Shown here one piece after another: positions 14,533-21,902 of a stretch of 22,485 bases of DNA (its first letter is position 1; each line of letters starts with the position of its first letter). The translations under genes and the position numbers were made by a program. The notes below the pieces were generated by a model. That model saw only the letters and a program-made list of their open reading frames with translations, made no database searches and was not told where the DNA came from. Source of the stretch: a virus; the IMG/VR virus record IMGVR_UViG_3300030109_004603, positions 1 to 22,485 of that record. The stretch is one strand, 5' to 3'.

Positions 14533-16071
14533 ATGAAAGAGTTAAATAAATTTATATATATTTTTGAAGGTTTAGATATTGCCCACGGCATTACCAAAAA
14601 AAGTAGTCAAGTAAATGAAAAGGGTAAAAATGAAACAAGATCTTTTACCGTGCATAAACCACCTATTGAAAAATTATGGCAAGATCATTTAGAAGGTAAG
14701 GATCCTGGCTTAGGTATCATTCCTATTAACAGAGACAATAAATTAAAATGGGGTTGTATTGATGTAGATGTATACCCTGTAAATCACCAAGACTTTATTA
14801 AAAAACTACAAGAAAAAAATATTAAAGCAATAGTATTTCGTTCCAAATCAGGTGGAGCCCACATATTTGTTTTTACAAAAACGTTTGTCCCAGCCATTGT
14901 AATGAGAGCCAAGTTAAAAATAATAGCATCAGAAATTGGTTATGCAAGAGCAGAGATATATCCTAAGCAGGATACTATCAACGTAGCTAGAGGAGACACA
15001 GGAAGTTTTTTAAATCTACCTTATCATAATTGCAAGGACTCAGTAAGGTATGCATTTAATTCTAAGGGAATGAAAATGTCTCTAGAAGAATTTTTTGATT
15101 ACCACAACGAAATGGCTATGACAGAAGAAGAGCTAACTAATTTTGCTATTGTAAACGAAAAAGAAAGTTTAGATTATTTTAAAGGTATGCCTCCATGCTT
15201 AGTTACTTTATTAAGCGACGGAGTTCCAAACGGACAGAGAAATAATTGTATGTATAATGTTGGTGTATACCTTAAAAAAAGATACACACAAAACAATGAA
15301 TGGAAAGGTCGTATGCATATATACGATGAAAAATTTATGAAGCCACCACTAGGTGCAAATGAAATTGATGTATTAAAAAAATCTCTTGATAGTAAAGAGT
15401 ATAGATACAAATGTAAAGATGAACCAATATCTAGTTTTTGTAATGCAAAAAAATGTGCAACAAAAGAATTTGGTATAGGAGAAGATGGACCTACTTTAGA
15501 AATTACAGAAATTAGAAAGTACGAATCTGAGCCACCAATCTGGTTTGTTTCATTAGATGGTCCCACAGTAGAAGTAGATGGAGCCACACTTCATGATGCA
15601 GAGAAATTTTCTGTGGCATGTATGGAACAGATTGGAAAACCTTTAATGCCCGTACCTAAACATGCGTGGCGAAAAGCATTAATAAAATTAATGGTAAATG
15701 CTAAACCAATAACTGCTCCAGAATCCTCTAAGATTAGTGTGCAATTGACTGAAATTTTGTCGGAATATATTAATAAAACACCAGGTCGAGATAAAGAAGA
15801 TATTCTAAGAGGTGTTGCCTTTACTGATAAAAACGGCATAACCATGTTTAAGTTCTCTAATTTTTGGAAATACTTATTAAGAACAAAAACTTGGGCAGAC
15901 AAGACATACCCAAAACAAAAAACATTAAGGATGTTGCAACAGTTATTTAAAGCAACAGAAACTAGTCCAAAAATAGACGGTAAGACACATAGAGTTCTAG
16001 AAATGAACCACGTTAATTTAGATAAACCATCTACAAAAAAATATGAAATGGAGAAAGAACCATGGCAGTAA
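14533..16071 (+). CDS. AEP-family DNA primase (primase-polymerase)
   Basis: A 512-residue archaeo-eukaryotic primase that would make primers, and perhaps DNA, for phage replication. Catalytic signature: metal-binding D77/D79 in WGCIDVDVY, then FRSKSGGAHIF with S106 and H110, and AEIYPKQD (140-147, K145) ahead of the third motif region. This pattern fits the phage and TOTE-type primases of the AEP superfamily. Beyond it, a helical region (LLSDGVPNGQRNNCMYNVGV) looks PriCT-like. Cysteines C222, C294, C303 and C308 could hold zinc or an iron-sulphur cluster, as in PriL-type domains. The C-terminal ~150 residues are a separate helical domain of unknown role. Weak GAGAG ribosome site at 14524-14528. 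It overlaps the downstream helicase by 10 nt, so the two are probably made together. Confidence 0.85.
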   Translation: MKELNKFIYIFEGLDIAHGITKKSSQVNEKGKNETRSFTVHKPPIEKLWQDHLEGKDPGLGIIPINRDNKLKWGCIDVDVYPVNHQDFIKKLQEKNIKAIVFRSKSGGAHIFVFTKTFVPAIVMRAKLKIIASEIGYARAEIYPKQDTINVARGDTGSFLNLPYHNCKDSVRYAFNSKGMKMSLEEFFDYHNEMAMTEEELTNFAIVNEKESLDYFKGMPPCLVTLLSDGVPNGQRNNCMYNVGVYLKKRYTQNNEWKGRMHIYDEKFMKPPLGANEIDVLKKSLDSKEYRYKCKDEPISSFCNAKKCATKEFGIGEDGPTLEITEIRKYESEPPIWFVSLDGPTVEVDGATLHDAEKFSVACMEQIGKPLMPVPKHAWRKALIKLMVNAKPITAPESSKISVQLTEILSEYINKTPGRDKEDILRGVAFTDKNGITMFKFSNFWKYLLRTKTWADKTYPKQKTLRMLQQLFKATETSPKIDGKTHRVLEMNHVNLDKPSTKKYEMEKEPWQ

Positions 16072-17606
16072 TCAGAAAAAAAATAATGGGTCCACCAGGT
16101 ACAGGTAAAACCTACAGGCTTGTCAATCATTATTTAAACAAAGAGATTAATGACCTACATACAGATCCACAGAAGATAGCTTATGTTACTTTTAGTAGAG
16201 CTGCAGCTTTAGATGGTGCAGAAAAAATTCAAAAAGTTTTTCCCGGAGTTGAACTTTTATATGTATCAACGCTTCACGGCATAGGAACCAAAGAACTAGC
16301 AATTAATACTAAAGAAAAATTGTTAAACGGTAAGAAATGGAAACAGTTTAAAAATGTATTTCCAATTTATTCTGCCGTAAACTTTGATACTTTTATTAAC
16401 GAAAGCGGAGCCACCATACATCAAGATAAGAATTTACAGGTTATAAATTATGCTAGAGCAAAATTGATTAGTCTACAAGAAGCTTCTATACAATTAAATT
16501 ATCATCAAGGCTCTGTAGATATATTTTTTGTAGAACAATTAGAAAGAGATATTGAATATTATAAGAAATCAAATGTTATGTATGAGTTCTCTGACATGAT
16601 TAAACTATTTGTTGAGGAAAAGAAACATCTTGCTCTCGATGCAATTTTTCTTGATGAAGCCCAGGATCTGAATCCTCTGCAATGGAATATGTTTTTTTAC
16701 ATTGAGTCAAGATGTAAACGATCTTACATTGCAGGGGACGACGACCAAACAATATATAATTTTCAAGGTGCAGACTCTAATATTTTTATAGACTTAGATG
16801 GAGAAAGAGACGACCAAGAAAAGTCTTACAGAGTTCCAAAAGCAGTGCATAGAAAAGCCTTAGAGATACTACCTTACATAAGTAAACGAGTAGATAAGAA
16901 ATGGTACCCTAAAGATGAAGAGGGAGAACTTATTGAAAACTGTTACTTAGAAGAGCTAGATTTTAATGAAGGAGAATGGATGATTCTAGCAACAACTAAT
17001 AAATTACTAAAAGATTTTTCAGAGCATTTTTATAGAAAAGGTTTAAGAATTTTTGGTAAAGGAAACACTATCCTACCACAAAAAACTTTAGAAGCTTATA
17101 GAACTTGGAACAAATTAAATAACGGAGAACTAGCAACAGTTGAAGAAACAAAAAATATGTGGACTTATTTAAACTACAATAAGAATCATATTAAGTATGG
17201 TTATTCTAGCGGCAAAACATTAAGCAGTGAGGAAATAATATCTTTAGATATTTTAAAAAAGAAACATGGTTTGTTAATTGAAGGTGATTGGCAACAGTTA
17301 AGCTTTGATGAAGATGTAAAAAAATATATAAAAAGTATTTTAAAAAGCGGTGATAATTTATCAACAGATCCAAGAATAGAATTATCTACCATACACGGAG
17401 CCAAAGGTAGAGAAAGAGAAAATATTGTTTTGTGTATAGACTACGGAACAGAAACACAATCAACAATGTTAGCACAAAAAGCAGCTGAAGATCCAGACTC
17501 AACACACAGATTGTTTTTTGTTGGAACAACACGGGCGATGAAAAGGTTGTATATTTTATCACCTTTAACAGCGCACTACTACACAATAGGAGGACAAATA
17601 ATATGA
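16062..17606 (+). CDS. UvrD/PcrA-like SF1A DNA helicase
   Basis: A 514-residue superfamily 1 helicase. Motifs in order: Walker A GPPGTGKT (10-17, K16), Ia TFSRAAA, Ib STLHGIG, II LDEAQDL (D198, E199), III GDDDQTIYNFQGAD (225-238), IV-like SYRVP, V STIHGAKGRERE (442-451 region), VI VGTTRAMKRLYI (R491). It unwinds duplex DNA, probably 3'-5' by family rule; phage relatives act in replication, repair or recombination. It is shorter than bacterial UvrD (about 720 aa), mostly through smaller 1B/2B insertions. Its start lies inside the primase gene end, and its stop overlaps the next ATG (ATGA). Pairing with the AEP primase suggests joint primase-helicase work at the fork. Confidence 0.93.
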   Translation: MAVIRKKIMGPPGTGKTYRLVNHYLNKEINDLHTDPQKIAYVTFSRAAALDGAEKIQKVFPGVELLYVSTLHGIGTKELAINTKEKLLNGKKWKQFKNVFPIYSAVNFDTFINESGATIHQDKNLQVINYARAKLISLQEASIQLNYHQGSVDIFFVEQLERDIEYYKKSNVMYEFSDMIKLFVEEKKHLALDAIFLDEAQDLNPLQWNMFFYIESRCKRSYIAGDDDQTIYNFQGADSNIFIDLDGERDDQEKSYRVPKAVHRKALEILPYISKRVDKKWYPKDEEGELIENCYLEELDFNEGEWMILATTNKLLKDFSEHFYRKGLRIFGKGNTILPQKTLEAYRTWNKLNNGELATVEETKNMWTYLNYNKNHIKYGYSSGKTLSSEEIISLDILKKKHGLLIEGDWQQLSFDEDVKKYIKSILKSGDNLSTDPRIELSTIHGAKGRERENIVLCIDYGTETQSTMLAQKAAEDPDSTHRLFFVGTTRAMKRLYILSPLTAHYYTIGGQII

Positions 17607-17842
17607 CACACAAAGATGACTTTAAAGAGATAGCTTATGATTCGTTAGAAAAACAGGTAGGTGGAAAACACTATCGATCTTTTAAAATTCAGCCAGCACA
17701 GTTTATAAATGAAAATGGGTTGAAATTTGCAGAAGGCTCGGCTATAAAATACATATGCAGACACTCCTCCAAGGGAAAAGAAGAAGATATTAAGAAAGCA
17801 ATGCATTATTTAGAAATGATTTTAGAAAGAGATTATAGTTAA
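17603..17842 (+). CDS. DUF3310 protein, putative nucleotide kinase-like
   Basis: A 79-residue protein matching DUF3310: VGGKHYRSFKIQPAQFI (19-35), FAEGSAIKYICRHSSKGKEE, then IKKAMHYLEMILE. This fold appears in T7 gp1.7, a phage nucleotide kinase, and as a stand-alone protein in many phages between helicase and polymerase genes; whether the short form has kinase activity is not known. It has the best ribosome site in the window, AGGAGG at 17588-17593, nine bases before the ATG. The start overlaps the helicase stop (ATGA), and its TAA overlaps the polymerase ATG (TAATG), so it is in one operon with both. Confidence 0.85.
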   Translation: MTHKDDFKEIAYDSLEKQVGGKHYRSFKIQPAQFINENGLKFAEGSAIKYICRHSSKGKEEDIKKAMHYLEMILERDYS

Positions 17843-19797
17843 TGTACACTGCACAAACAGAATGGAATAGCCCCACTTCTTTTCCAGACTTAAAAGATCA
17901 CAAGTATATTGCAATCGATTTAGAAACAAAAGACCCTAGTTTAAAATCACGTGGTTCTGGTGCGTTGATTGGAGAAGGTGAGATTGTTGGTATTGCGGTA
18001 GCTGTAGAGGGATGGTCGGGTTATTATTCTTTTGGACATTTAGAACAGAATCATTTTGATGAAGTCAGTGTTATGAGTTGGATTAAAGATGTATGTGCTT
18101 TACCTGCTACAAAATTATTTCACAATGCGATGTATGATGTTTGTTGGTTAAAAGCATACGGAGTTAAAATTAATGGACACATTGTAGACACAATGGTAAT
18201 GGCAGCATTGGTTGATGAAAACAAATTCTCATACTCACTAAACAGCGTATCATATGAATGGTTGGGTGAAGTTAAAGACGAGACAGCATTGAAAGAAGCC
18301 GCAGCTAAAGCTGGTGTTGACCCAAAAGCAGAGATGTGGAAGTTACCTGATATGTTTGTTGGTGCCTATGCAGAGAAAGATGCTGAATTAACTTTAAAAC
18401 TTTTTAAAAAATTATCTGTAGAAATTAAAAAACAAAATCTTACAAATATATTTAATTTAGAAACTCAATTGTTTCCTGCGTTAATTGATATGAAAATTAA
18501 GGGCGTTCGAGTGGACGTTGAAAAAGCTCATAAATTGAAGCAACAATTAGCATCACAAGAAGAAAAATTGCTCCTAGAGATAAAAAAAGAAACCAACCTA
18601 GAACCTCAAATATGGGCTGCAAGAAGTATTGCCAAAGTTTTTGATAAATTAGGTTTACCTTACGCAAGAACTGCAGCATCGAAGGCACCTTCATTTACTA
18701 AAAACTTTCTTCAAGAACATAAAAATCCTATTGTTAATAAAATCTCAAAAGCAAGAGAGATAAACAAAGCACATACTACATTTATAGATACGATTATCAA
18801 GTATCAATATAAAGGTAGAATACACGCAGACATCAACCCTATTAGAGGTGAGGGTGGCGGGACCGTGACAGGTAGATTTTCATATTCAAATCCAAACCTC
18901 CAACAAATCCCAGCGAGGAACAAGCAGCTAGGGCCTATGATTAGATCTCTATTTATACCAGAGAGTGGTCACAAATGGGGATGTTTTGATTACAGTCAAC
19001 AAGAACCAAGATTAGTTGTGCACTATGCAGCTTCAAGTCAGAAACTTCGTAATGAAGAAGAAGTAAAAAAGATTGTGAATGAGTTTAATAATAACGAAGT
19101 AGACTTTCATCAGACTGTAGCAGACATGGCAGACATATCTAGGACACAGGCTAAGACAATTAATTTAGGTTTGTTTTATGGTATGGGTAAAGCAAAGCTA
19201 CAAGCAGAATTAGGTTTATCGACAAAAGATGAAGCAGAGAAATTATTTAATAAATATCATGACCGTGTTCCATTTGTTAAAGATCTAATGAACAACACAT
19301 CAAAAGACGGAGCAGCTTTAGGATATATTAGAACTTTACTTGGAAGAAAATGTAGGTTTGATAAATGGGAACTAAATGAATATAACCCTGGAGTCTTTAG
19401 TCCTCCAATGACTGAAGCAGAAGCTAGAGAAGCTTCAATAGTTAAACAAAAAACAAAAGAAATAGAGAAACAAAAATATAAATTAGATCTAGGAGAAATC
19501 ACAGAAAGCGAAATTTTAAAAAGTATAAAGCCAAATATAAAAAGAGCTTTTACTTACAAAGCTTTAAATAAATTAATTCAAGGTTCTGCAGCAGACATGA
19601 CTAAACAAGCTATGTTAAATTTATATAGAGAGGGTATTGTACCGCACATACAAATACACGATGAATTGGATATTTCTGTAGAGTCAGACAAGCAAGCTAA
19701 AAAAATTATTGAGATTATGGAAGAAGCTGTTACATTAAAGATCCCCAATAAAGTTGACTATGAGTCAGGAGATAACTGGGGGCAAATAAATGGATAA
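17842..19797 (+). CDS. polA: Family A DNA polymerase with 3'-5' exonuclease
   Basis: The phage replicative polymerase, 651 residues. Exonuclease motifs: DLET (D26, E28), HNAMYD (94-99, D99), YAEKD (176-180). Polymerase motifs: A with D383 in CFDYSQQEPR (381-390), B RTQAKTINLGLFYG (434-447), C HDE (606-608, D607). No 5'-3' nuclease domain, as in T7. Two changes stand out. Motif A has QQEPR instead of the usual QIELR. The motif B position equivalent to Phe762 of E. coli Pol I is Leu442; this residue affects nucleotide selection and is used to classify virioplankton polymerases. The region 500-540 is a charged insertion between motifs B and C. Translationally coupled to the DUF3310 gene. Confidence 0.96.
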   Translation: MYTAQTEWNSPTSFPDLKDHKYIAIDLETKDPSLKSRGSGALIGEGEIVGIAVAVEGWSGYYSFGHLEQNHFDEVSVMSWIKDVCALPATKLFHNAMYDVCWLKAYGVKINGHIVDTMVMAALVDENKFSYSLNSVSYEWLGEVKDETALKEAAAKAGVDPKAEMWKLPDMFVGAYAEKDAELTLKLFKKLSVEIKKQNLTNIFNLETQLFPALIDMKIKGVRVDVEKAHKLKQQLASQEEKLLLEIKKETNLEPQIWAARSIAKVFDKLGLPYARTAASKAPSFTKNFLQEHKNPIVNKISKAREINKAHTTFIDTIIKYQYKGRIHADINPIRGEGGGTVTGRFSYSNPNLQQIPARNKQLGPMIRSLFIPESGHKWGCFDYSQQEPRLVVHYAASSQKLRNEEEVKKIVNEFNNNEVDFHQTVADMADISRTQAKTINLGLFYGMGKAKLQAELGLSTKDEAEKLFNKYHDRVPFVKDLMNNTSKDGAALGYIRTLLGRKCRFDKWELNEYNPGVFSPPMTEAEAREASIVKQKTKEIEKQKYKLDLGEITESEILKSIKPNIKRAFTYKALNKLIQGSAADMTKQAMLNLYREGIVPHIQIHDELDISVESDKQAKKIIEIMEEAVTLKIPNKVDYESGDNWGQING

Positions 19798-19802
19798 TTA
19801 TA

Positions 19803-20453
19803 ATGGCTTACTTAAACTCAAACATACCAGCGACTTATGCGCAAATAAGAAGAGAATATTTATACGATTGTAAAAAACATCATGGAGAAGTTGAAGACTG
19901 TATTATCTTTGGTATTAGCTCTATTGCAGGTAGCGCACTTTTATTTCATGCAATTATGGAGAATGGTGCAATCTTTTATAGACTACCTATTACAGCTTTT
20001 ATTCAAAGAGGATTTAAACCGGAAGATGTACCCACACGAAGACTTGATGAACTTCAGTTGTGGAATTGTTTTAGTTATTATCCTGCTGTTTGTTCTTGGG
20101 ATATAATTCAAGGAACATCTGGTAAATACATAGGTAAAGATAAAAAATGGCATCACGGAAAATATTTATTTACCGTTGACTTTGCACATCCAGAGAGTAA
20201 TATATTAGACACCGAACATTCGGAGATACCGCACGAACATAAGTGCGCTCACATACTTGCTTTAAATGATGGCAACTATGCAGCACAACCAAACAACAGA
20301 CTGATCTGGGACTTACCTTCTTTCACAGTGAAAGATAATATTCCTGATTGGAAAGTTCAAACATCAGAGTGGAATGTAGAAGACTCTGGTAAATGGAAAA
20401 CAGAAGATACTGATAATTTCTTTTATGAGATAGAGGAGAAGAAAAATGATTGA
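19803..20453 (+). CDS. Conserved phage protein downstream of polA, unknown function
   Basis: A 216-residue soluble protein starting 5 nt after the polymerase stop. Recognisable pattern: IPATYAQIRREYLYDCKKHH, GEVEDCIIFGISSIAGSALLFHAIMENGAIFYRLPI, then LDELQLWNCFSYYPAV, and WHHGKYLFTVDFAH. I recall proteins with this N-terminal pattern in marine phages, often close to DNA metabolism genes, with no known activity. Two His-rich stretches (residues ~117-120 and ~137-150, with PHEHKCAH) could bind metal, but no known nuclease motif is evident. The last ~40 residues are acidic and Trp-rich (DWKVQTSEWNVEDSGKWKTE), possibly a disordered tail. The end overlaps the next small gene by 8 nt. Confidence 0.7.
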   Translation: MAYLNSNIPATYAQIRREYLYDCKKHHGEVEDCIIFGISSIAGSALLFHAIMENGAIFYRLPITAFIQRGFKPEDVPTRRLDELQLWNCFSYYPAVCSWDIIQGTSGKYIGKDKKWHHGKYLFTVDFAHPESNILDTEHSEIPHEHKCAHILALNDGNYAAQPNNRLIWDLPSFTVKDNIPDWKVQTSEWNVEDSGKWKTEDTDNFFYEIEEKKND

Positions 20454-20550
20454 TAATATTTGGAAAAAAATAACAATGCCTGAGCAAAAAACTTTATTAG
20501 TTTACAGATGCATAGTAGTTGCATCAATAATAATACTTTACTTAGGTTAA
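20446..20550 (+). CDS. 34-aa single-pass membrane peptide
   Basis: A short gene from ATG 20446 to TAA 20548-20550, with AGGAG at 20433-20437 upstream. The protein has a charged N-terminus (MIDNIWKKITMPEQK) and one hydrophobic helix (LLVY, then IVVASIIILYL). The start lies in the end of the previous gene and the stop overlaps the next start (TAATG). Such architecture fits phage mini-membrane proteins that alter lysis or envelope properties, but no family is recognised. It is the first of six tightly coupled genes, most of them directed at membrane or envelope. Confidence 0.6.
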   Translation: MIDNIWKKITMPEQKTLLVYRCIVVASIIILYLG

Positions 20551-20645
20551 TGGGAAAAAAACTTTGTAGTAAATGTCATCATCCTTGCCATTGTGGTGAG
20601 GATAATGACTTACATGCGGACGAGTATGAGAACGAGGTTAAATAA
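20550..20645 (+). CDS. 31-aa Cys/His-rich mini-protein
   Basis: Coded from ATG 20550 (overlapping the previous TAA) to TAA 20643-20645 (overlapping the next ATG). The sequence starts MGKKLCSKCHHPCHCGEDND: cysteines C6, C9, C13 and C15 plus three histidines form a compact C-x2-C-x3-C-x-C group able to bind one zinc, followed by an acidic tail (DLHADEYENEV). It recalls short zinc-knuckle peptides in marine phages. It may bind nucleic acid or a host protein; function unknown. Being locked between two genes by one-base overlaps on both sides is good evidence that it is translated. Confidence 0.6.
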   Translation: MGKKLCSKCHHPCHCGEDNDLHADEYENEVK

Positions 20646-21328
20646 TGGAGACTAGTAAGATGAATTATTATTTTACAGGCATACTAATTATTTTATTGTG
20701 TTTGATAGCATGGGTGGGACCAGCTTATCCAGGTTCAACACAAACAAATACTTCAGGATCTAACACAGCTATTGAGGGTGGTTATACATCAACTGCTACA
20801 ACAACATACCAATCTGGGTCTAGTTCTAATAGCACAACAAACAGTACAACAAACTCTAATATTAAGTCTGCACCACCATCAGCTTCAGCACCATCCTACA
20901 ACTCCATGACGCAAGACGTTTGTGCTGTTGGAGTATCAGCAGGTGTACAGACGTTTGGTGTGGGTTTAAGTGGTGGTAAACACACGATAGACAAAAATTG
21001 TGAAAGATTAAAACTAGCAAGAATACTTAACGATTTTGGTATGAAAGTAGCTGCAGTTGCTATATTATGTCAGGATGAAAGAGTATTTGAATCTATGATA
21101 CAAGCAGGCACACCATGTCCAATAGATGGTAAAATAGGTAAAGAAGCAGAGGCTTTATGGTCTAAGTATGATCATGAAAGACCAGACTATAAAACATATG
21201 TAAAACGTATGGATGATAGACAAAAGATTGATGAAGAAGAAGCTAAATTAAAAGCAGAACAAGAAGCAGCAGCAAAATATAAAGAAGACAATTATATAAA
21301 ACCAGAGGACTGGCAAGGGCCTAGATGA
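20645..21328 (+). CDS. Exported Ser/Thr-rich protein, unknown function
   Basis: A 227-residue protein with an N-terminal signal-like sequence (MNYYFTGILIILLCLIAWVG after a METSK lead; a second Met is at residue 6, codon at 20660). Cleavage near GPA/YPG is plausible. Next comes a low-complexity Ser/Thr/Asn-rich linker (about 30-90), then a conserved domain: CAVGVSAGVQTFGVGLSGGK, followed by KNCERLKLARILNDFGMKVA, then ILCQDERVFESMIQAGTPCP. The C-terminal 40 residues are charged and helical. The mature part has four Cys, suggesting two disulphides. I recall this domain in marine phages but not a function. It would sit in the periplasm or envelope. GAGG in the previous gene end serves as ribosome site; the stop overlaps the next start (ATGA). 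Confidence 0.7.
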   Translation: METSKMNYYFTGILIILLCLIAWVGPAYPGSTQTNTSGSNTAIEGGYTSTATTTYQSGSSSNSTTNSTTNSNIKSAPPSASAPSYNSMTQDVCAVGVSAGVQTFGVGLSGGKHTIDKNCERLKLARILNDFGMKVAAVAILCQDERVFESMIQAGTPCPIDGKIGKEAEALWSKYDHERPDYKTYVKRMDDRQKIDEEEAKLKAEQEAAAKYKEDNYIKPEDWQGPR

Positions 21329-21687
21329 AAATAAGCGAGAATACTTCTGTAAGTATGCCCGTCAAAAACATGCTCATGATAATCGCGGGCGTTGTGGCTG
21401 GCGTGTTCGCATACACAGAGATTACAGCTAGACTTACCTCGTTAGAAACGTCAAGAGAATTATTTCAAGCTGATCTTCTCAAGAAAAGTGAACAACTGCC
21501 CACGGATCAGGAGCAATACATGCTCTTAGAAGCACTTTTTTCTGACGTAGAAAAATTACAAAAAAATCAAGAGCAGAATATGACAAACAAAGTCAACATA
21601 GAATTTACTCAAAAACAATTAGAAAAACTATTATCTGATGTAGAAGCATTAAAAGATAAAGTTAGAGCAAACGGAAGTCACCAATGA
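21325..21687 (+). CDS. Membrane-anchored coiled-coil protein
   Basis: A 120-residue protein. After a short polar start (MKISENTSVSMPVKN) comes one hydrophobic segment (about 15-32, MLMIIAGVVAGVFAYTEI), then a long helical region with heptad-like spacing (ITARLTSLETSRELF; LLEALFSDVEKLQK; TQKQLEKLLSDVEALKDKV). There is no cysteine. The topology suggests a single-pass protein with a coiled coil on one side of the inner membrane, as in spanin or XhlA-like factors, but it lacks a lipobox. The first part (about 21360-21420) is locally GC-rich with codons such as GCG, GGC and GTG, unlike its neighbours. It overlaps both flanking genes by 4 nt (ATGA). Confidence 0.65.
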   Translation: MKISENTSVSMPVKNMLMIIAGVVAGVFAYTEITARLTSLETSRELFQADLLKKSEQLPTDQEQYMLLEALFSDVEKLQKNQEQNMTNKVNIEFTQKQLEKLLSDVEALKDKVRANGSHQ

Positions 21688-21902
21688 CAGAAATGGTGGT
21701 AGCTTTACTTATGATAATAGGAGGAGAGATTAAGGAAGCTCGTATTCAAACTTCAATGTCTGAGTGTTTAGCAGGGGCCCGCGTTGCTAAACGTGGTTTA
21801 AAAGTTGGTGGTAATATAAAATACCAATGTATAAAATCTATGGCAGAGTTAGAAACAAATATTGATGGATCTTTATCAATTAAAAAACTTATATTAAAAT
21901 GA
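21684..21902 (+). CDS. 72-aa protein with hydrophobic N-terminus and two cysteines
   Basis: Starts at ATG 21684, overlapping the previous TGA, and ends in a TGA overlapping the next ATG. The first 14 residues are hydrophobic (MTEMVVALLMIIGG), short for a signal peptide. The rest includes TSMSECLAGARVAKRG and IKYQCIKSMAELET, with just two Cys that could form a disulphide. The pattern SMSECL...A.R...N..Y.C is familiar to me from small marine phage proteins without assigned function. It could be exported or associated with the membrane protein encoded just upstream. Confidence 0.65.
   Translation: MTEMVVALLMIIGGEIKEARIQTSMSECLAGARVAKRGLKVGGNIKYQCIKSMAELETNIDGSLSIKKLILK

Noticed and set aside
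15591-16130. 179-aa minus-strand open frame across the primase/helicase junction
   Set aside because: Lies opposite two clearly coding genes with conserved motifs; its own composition shows no domain.
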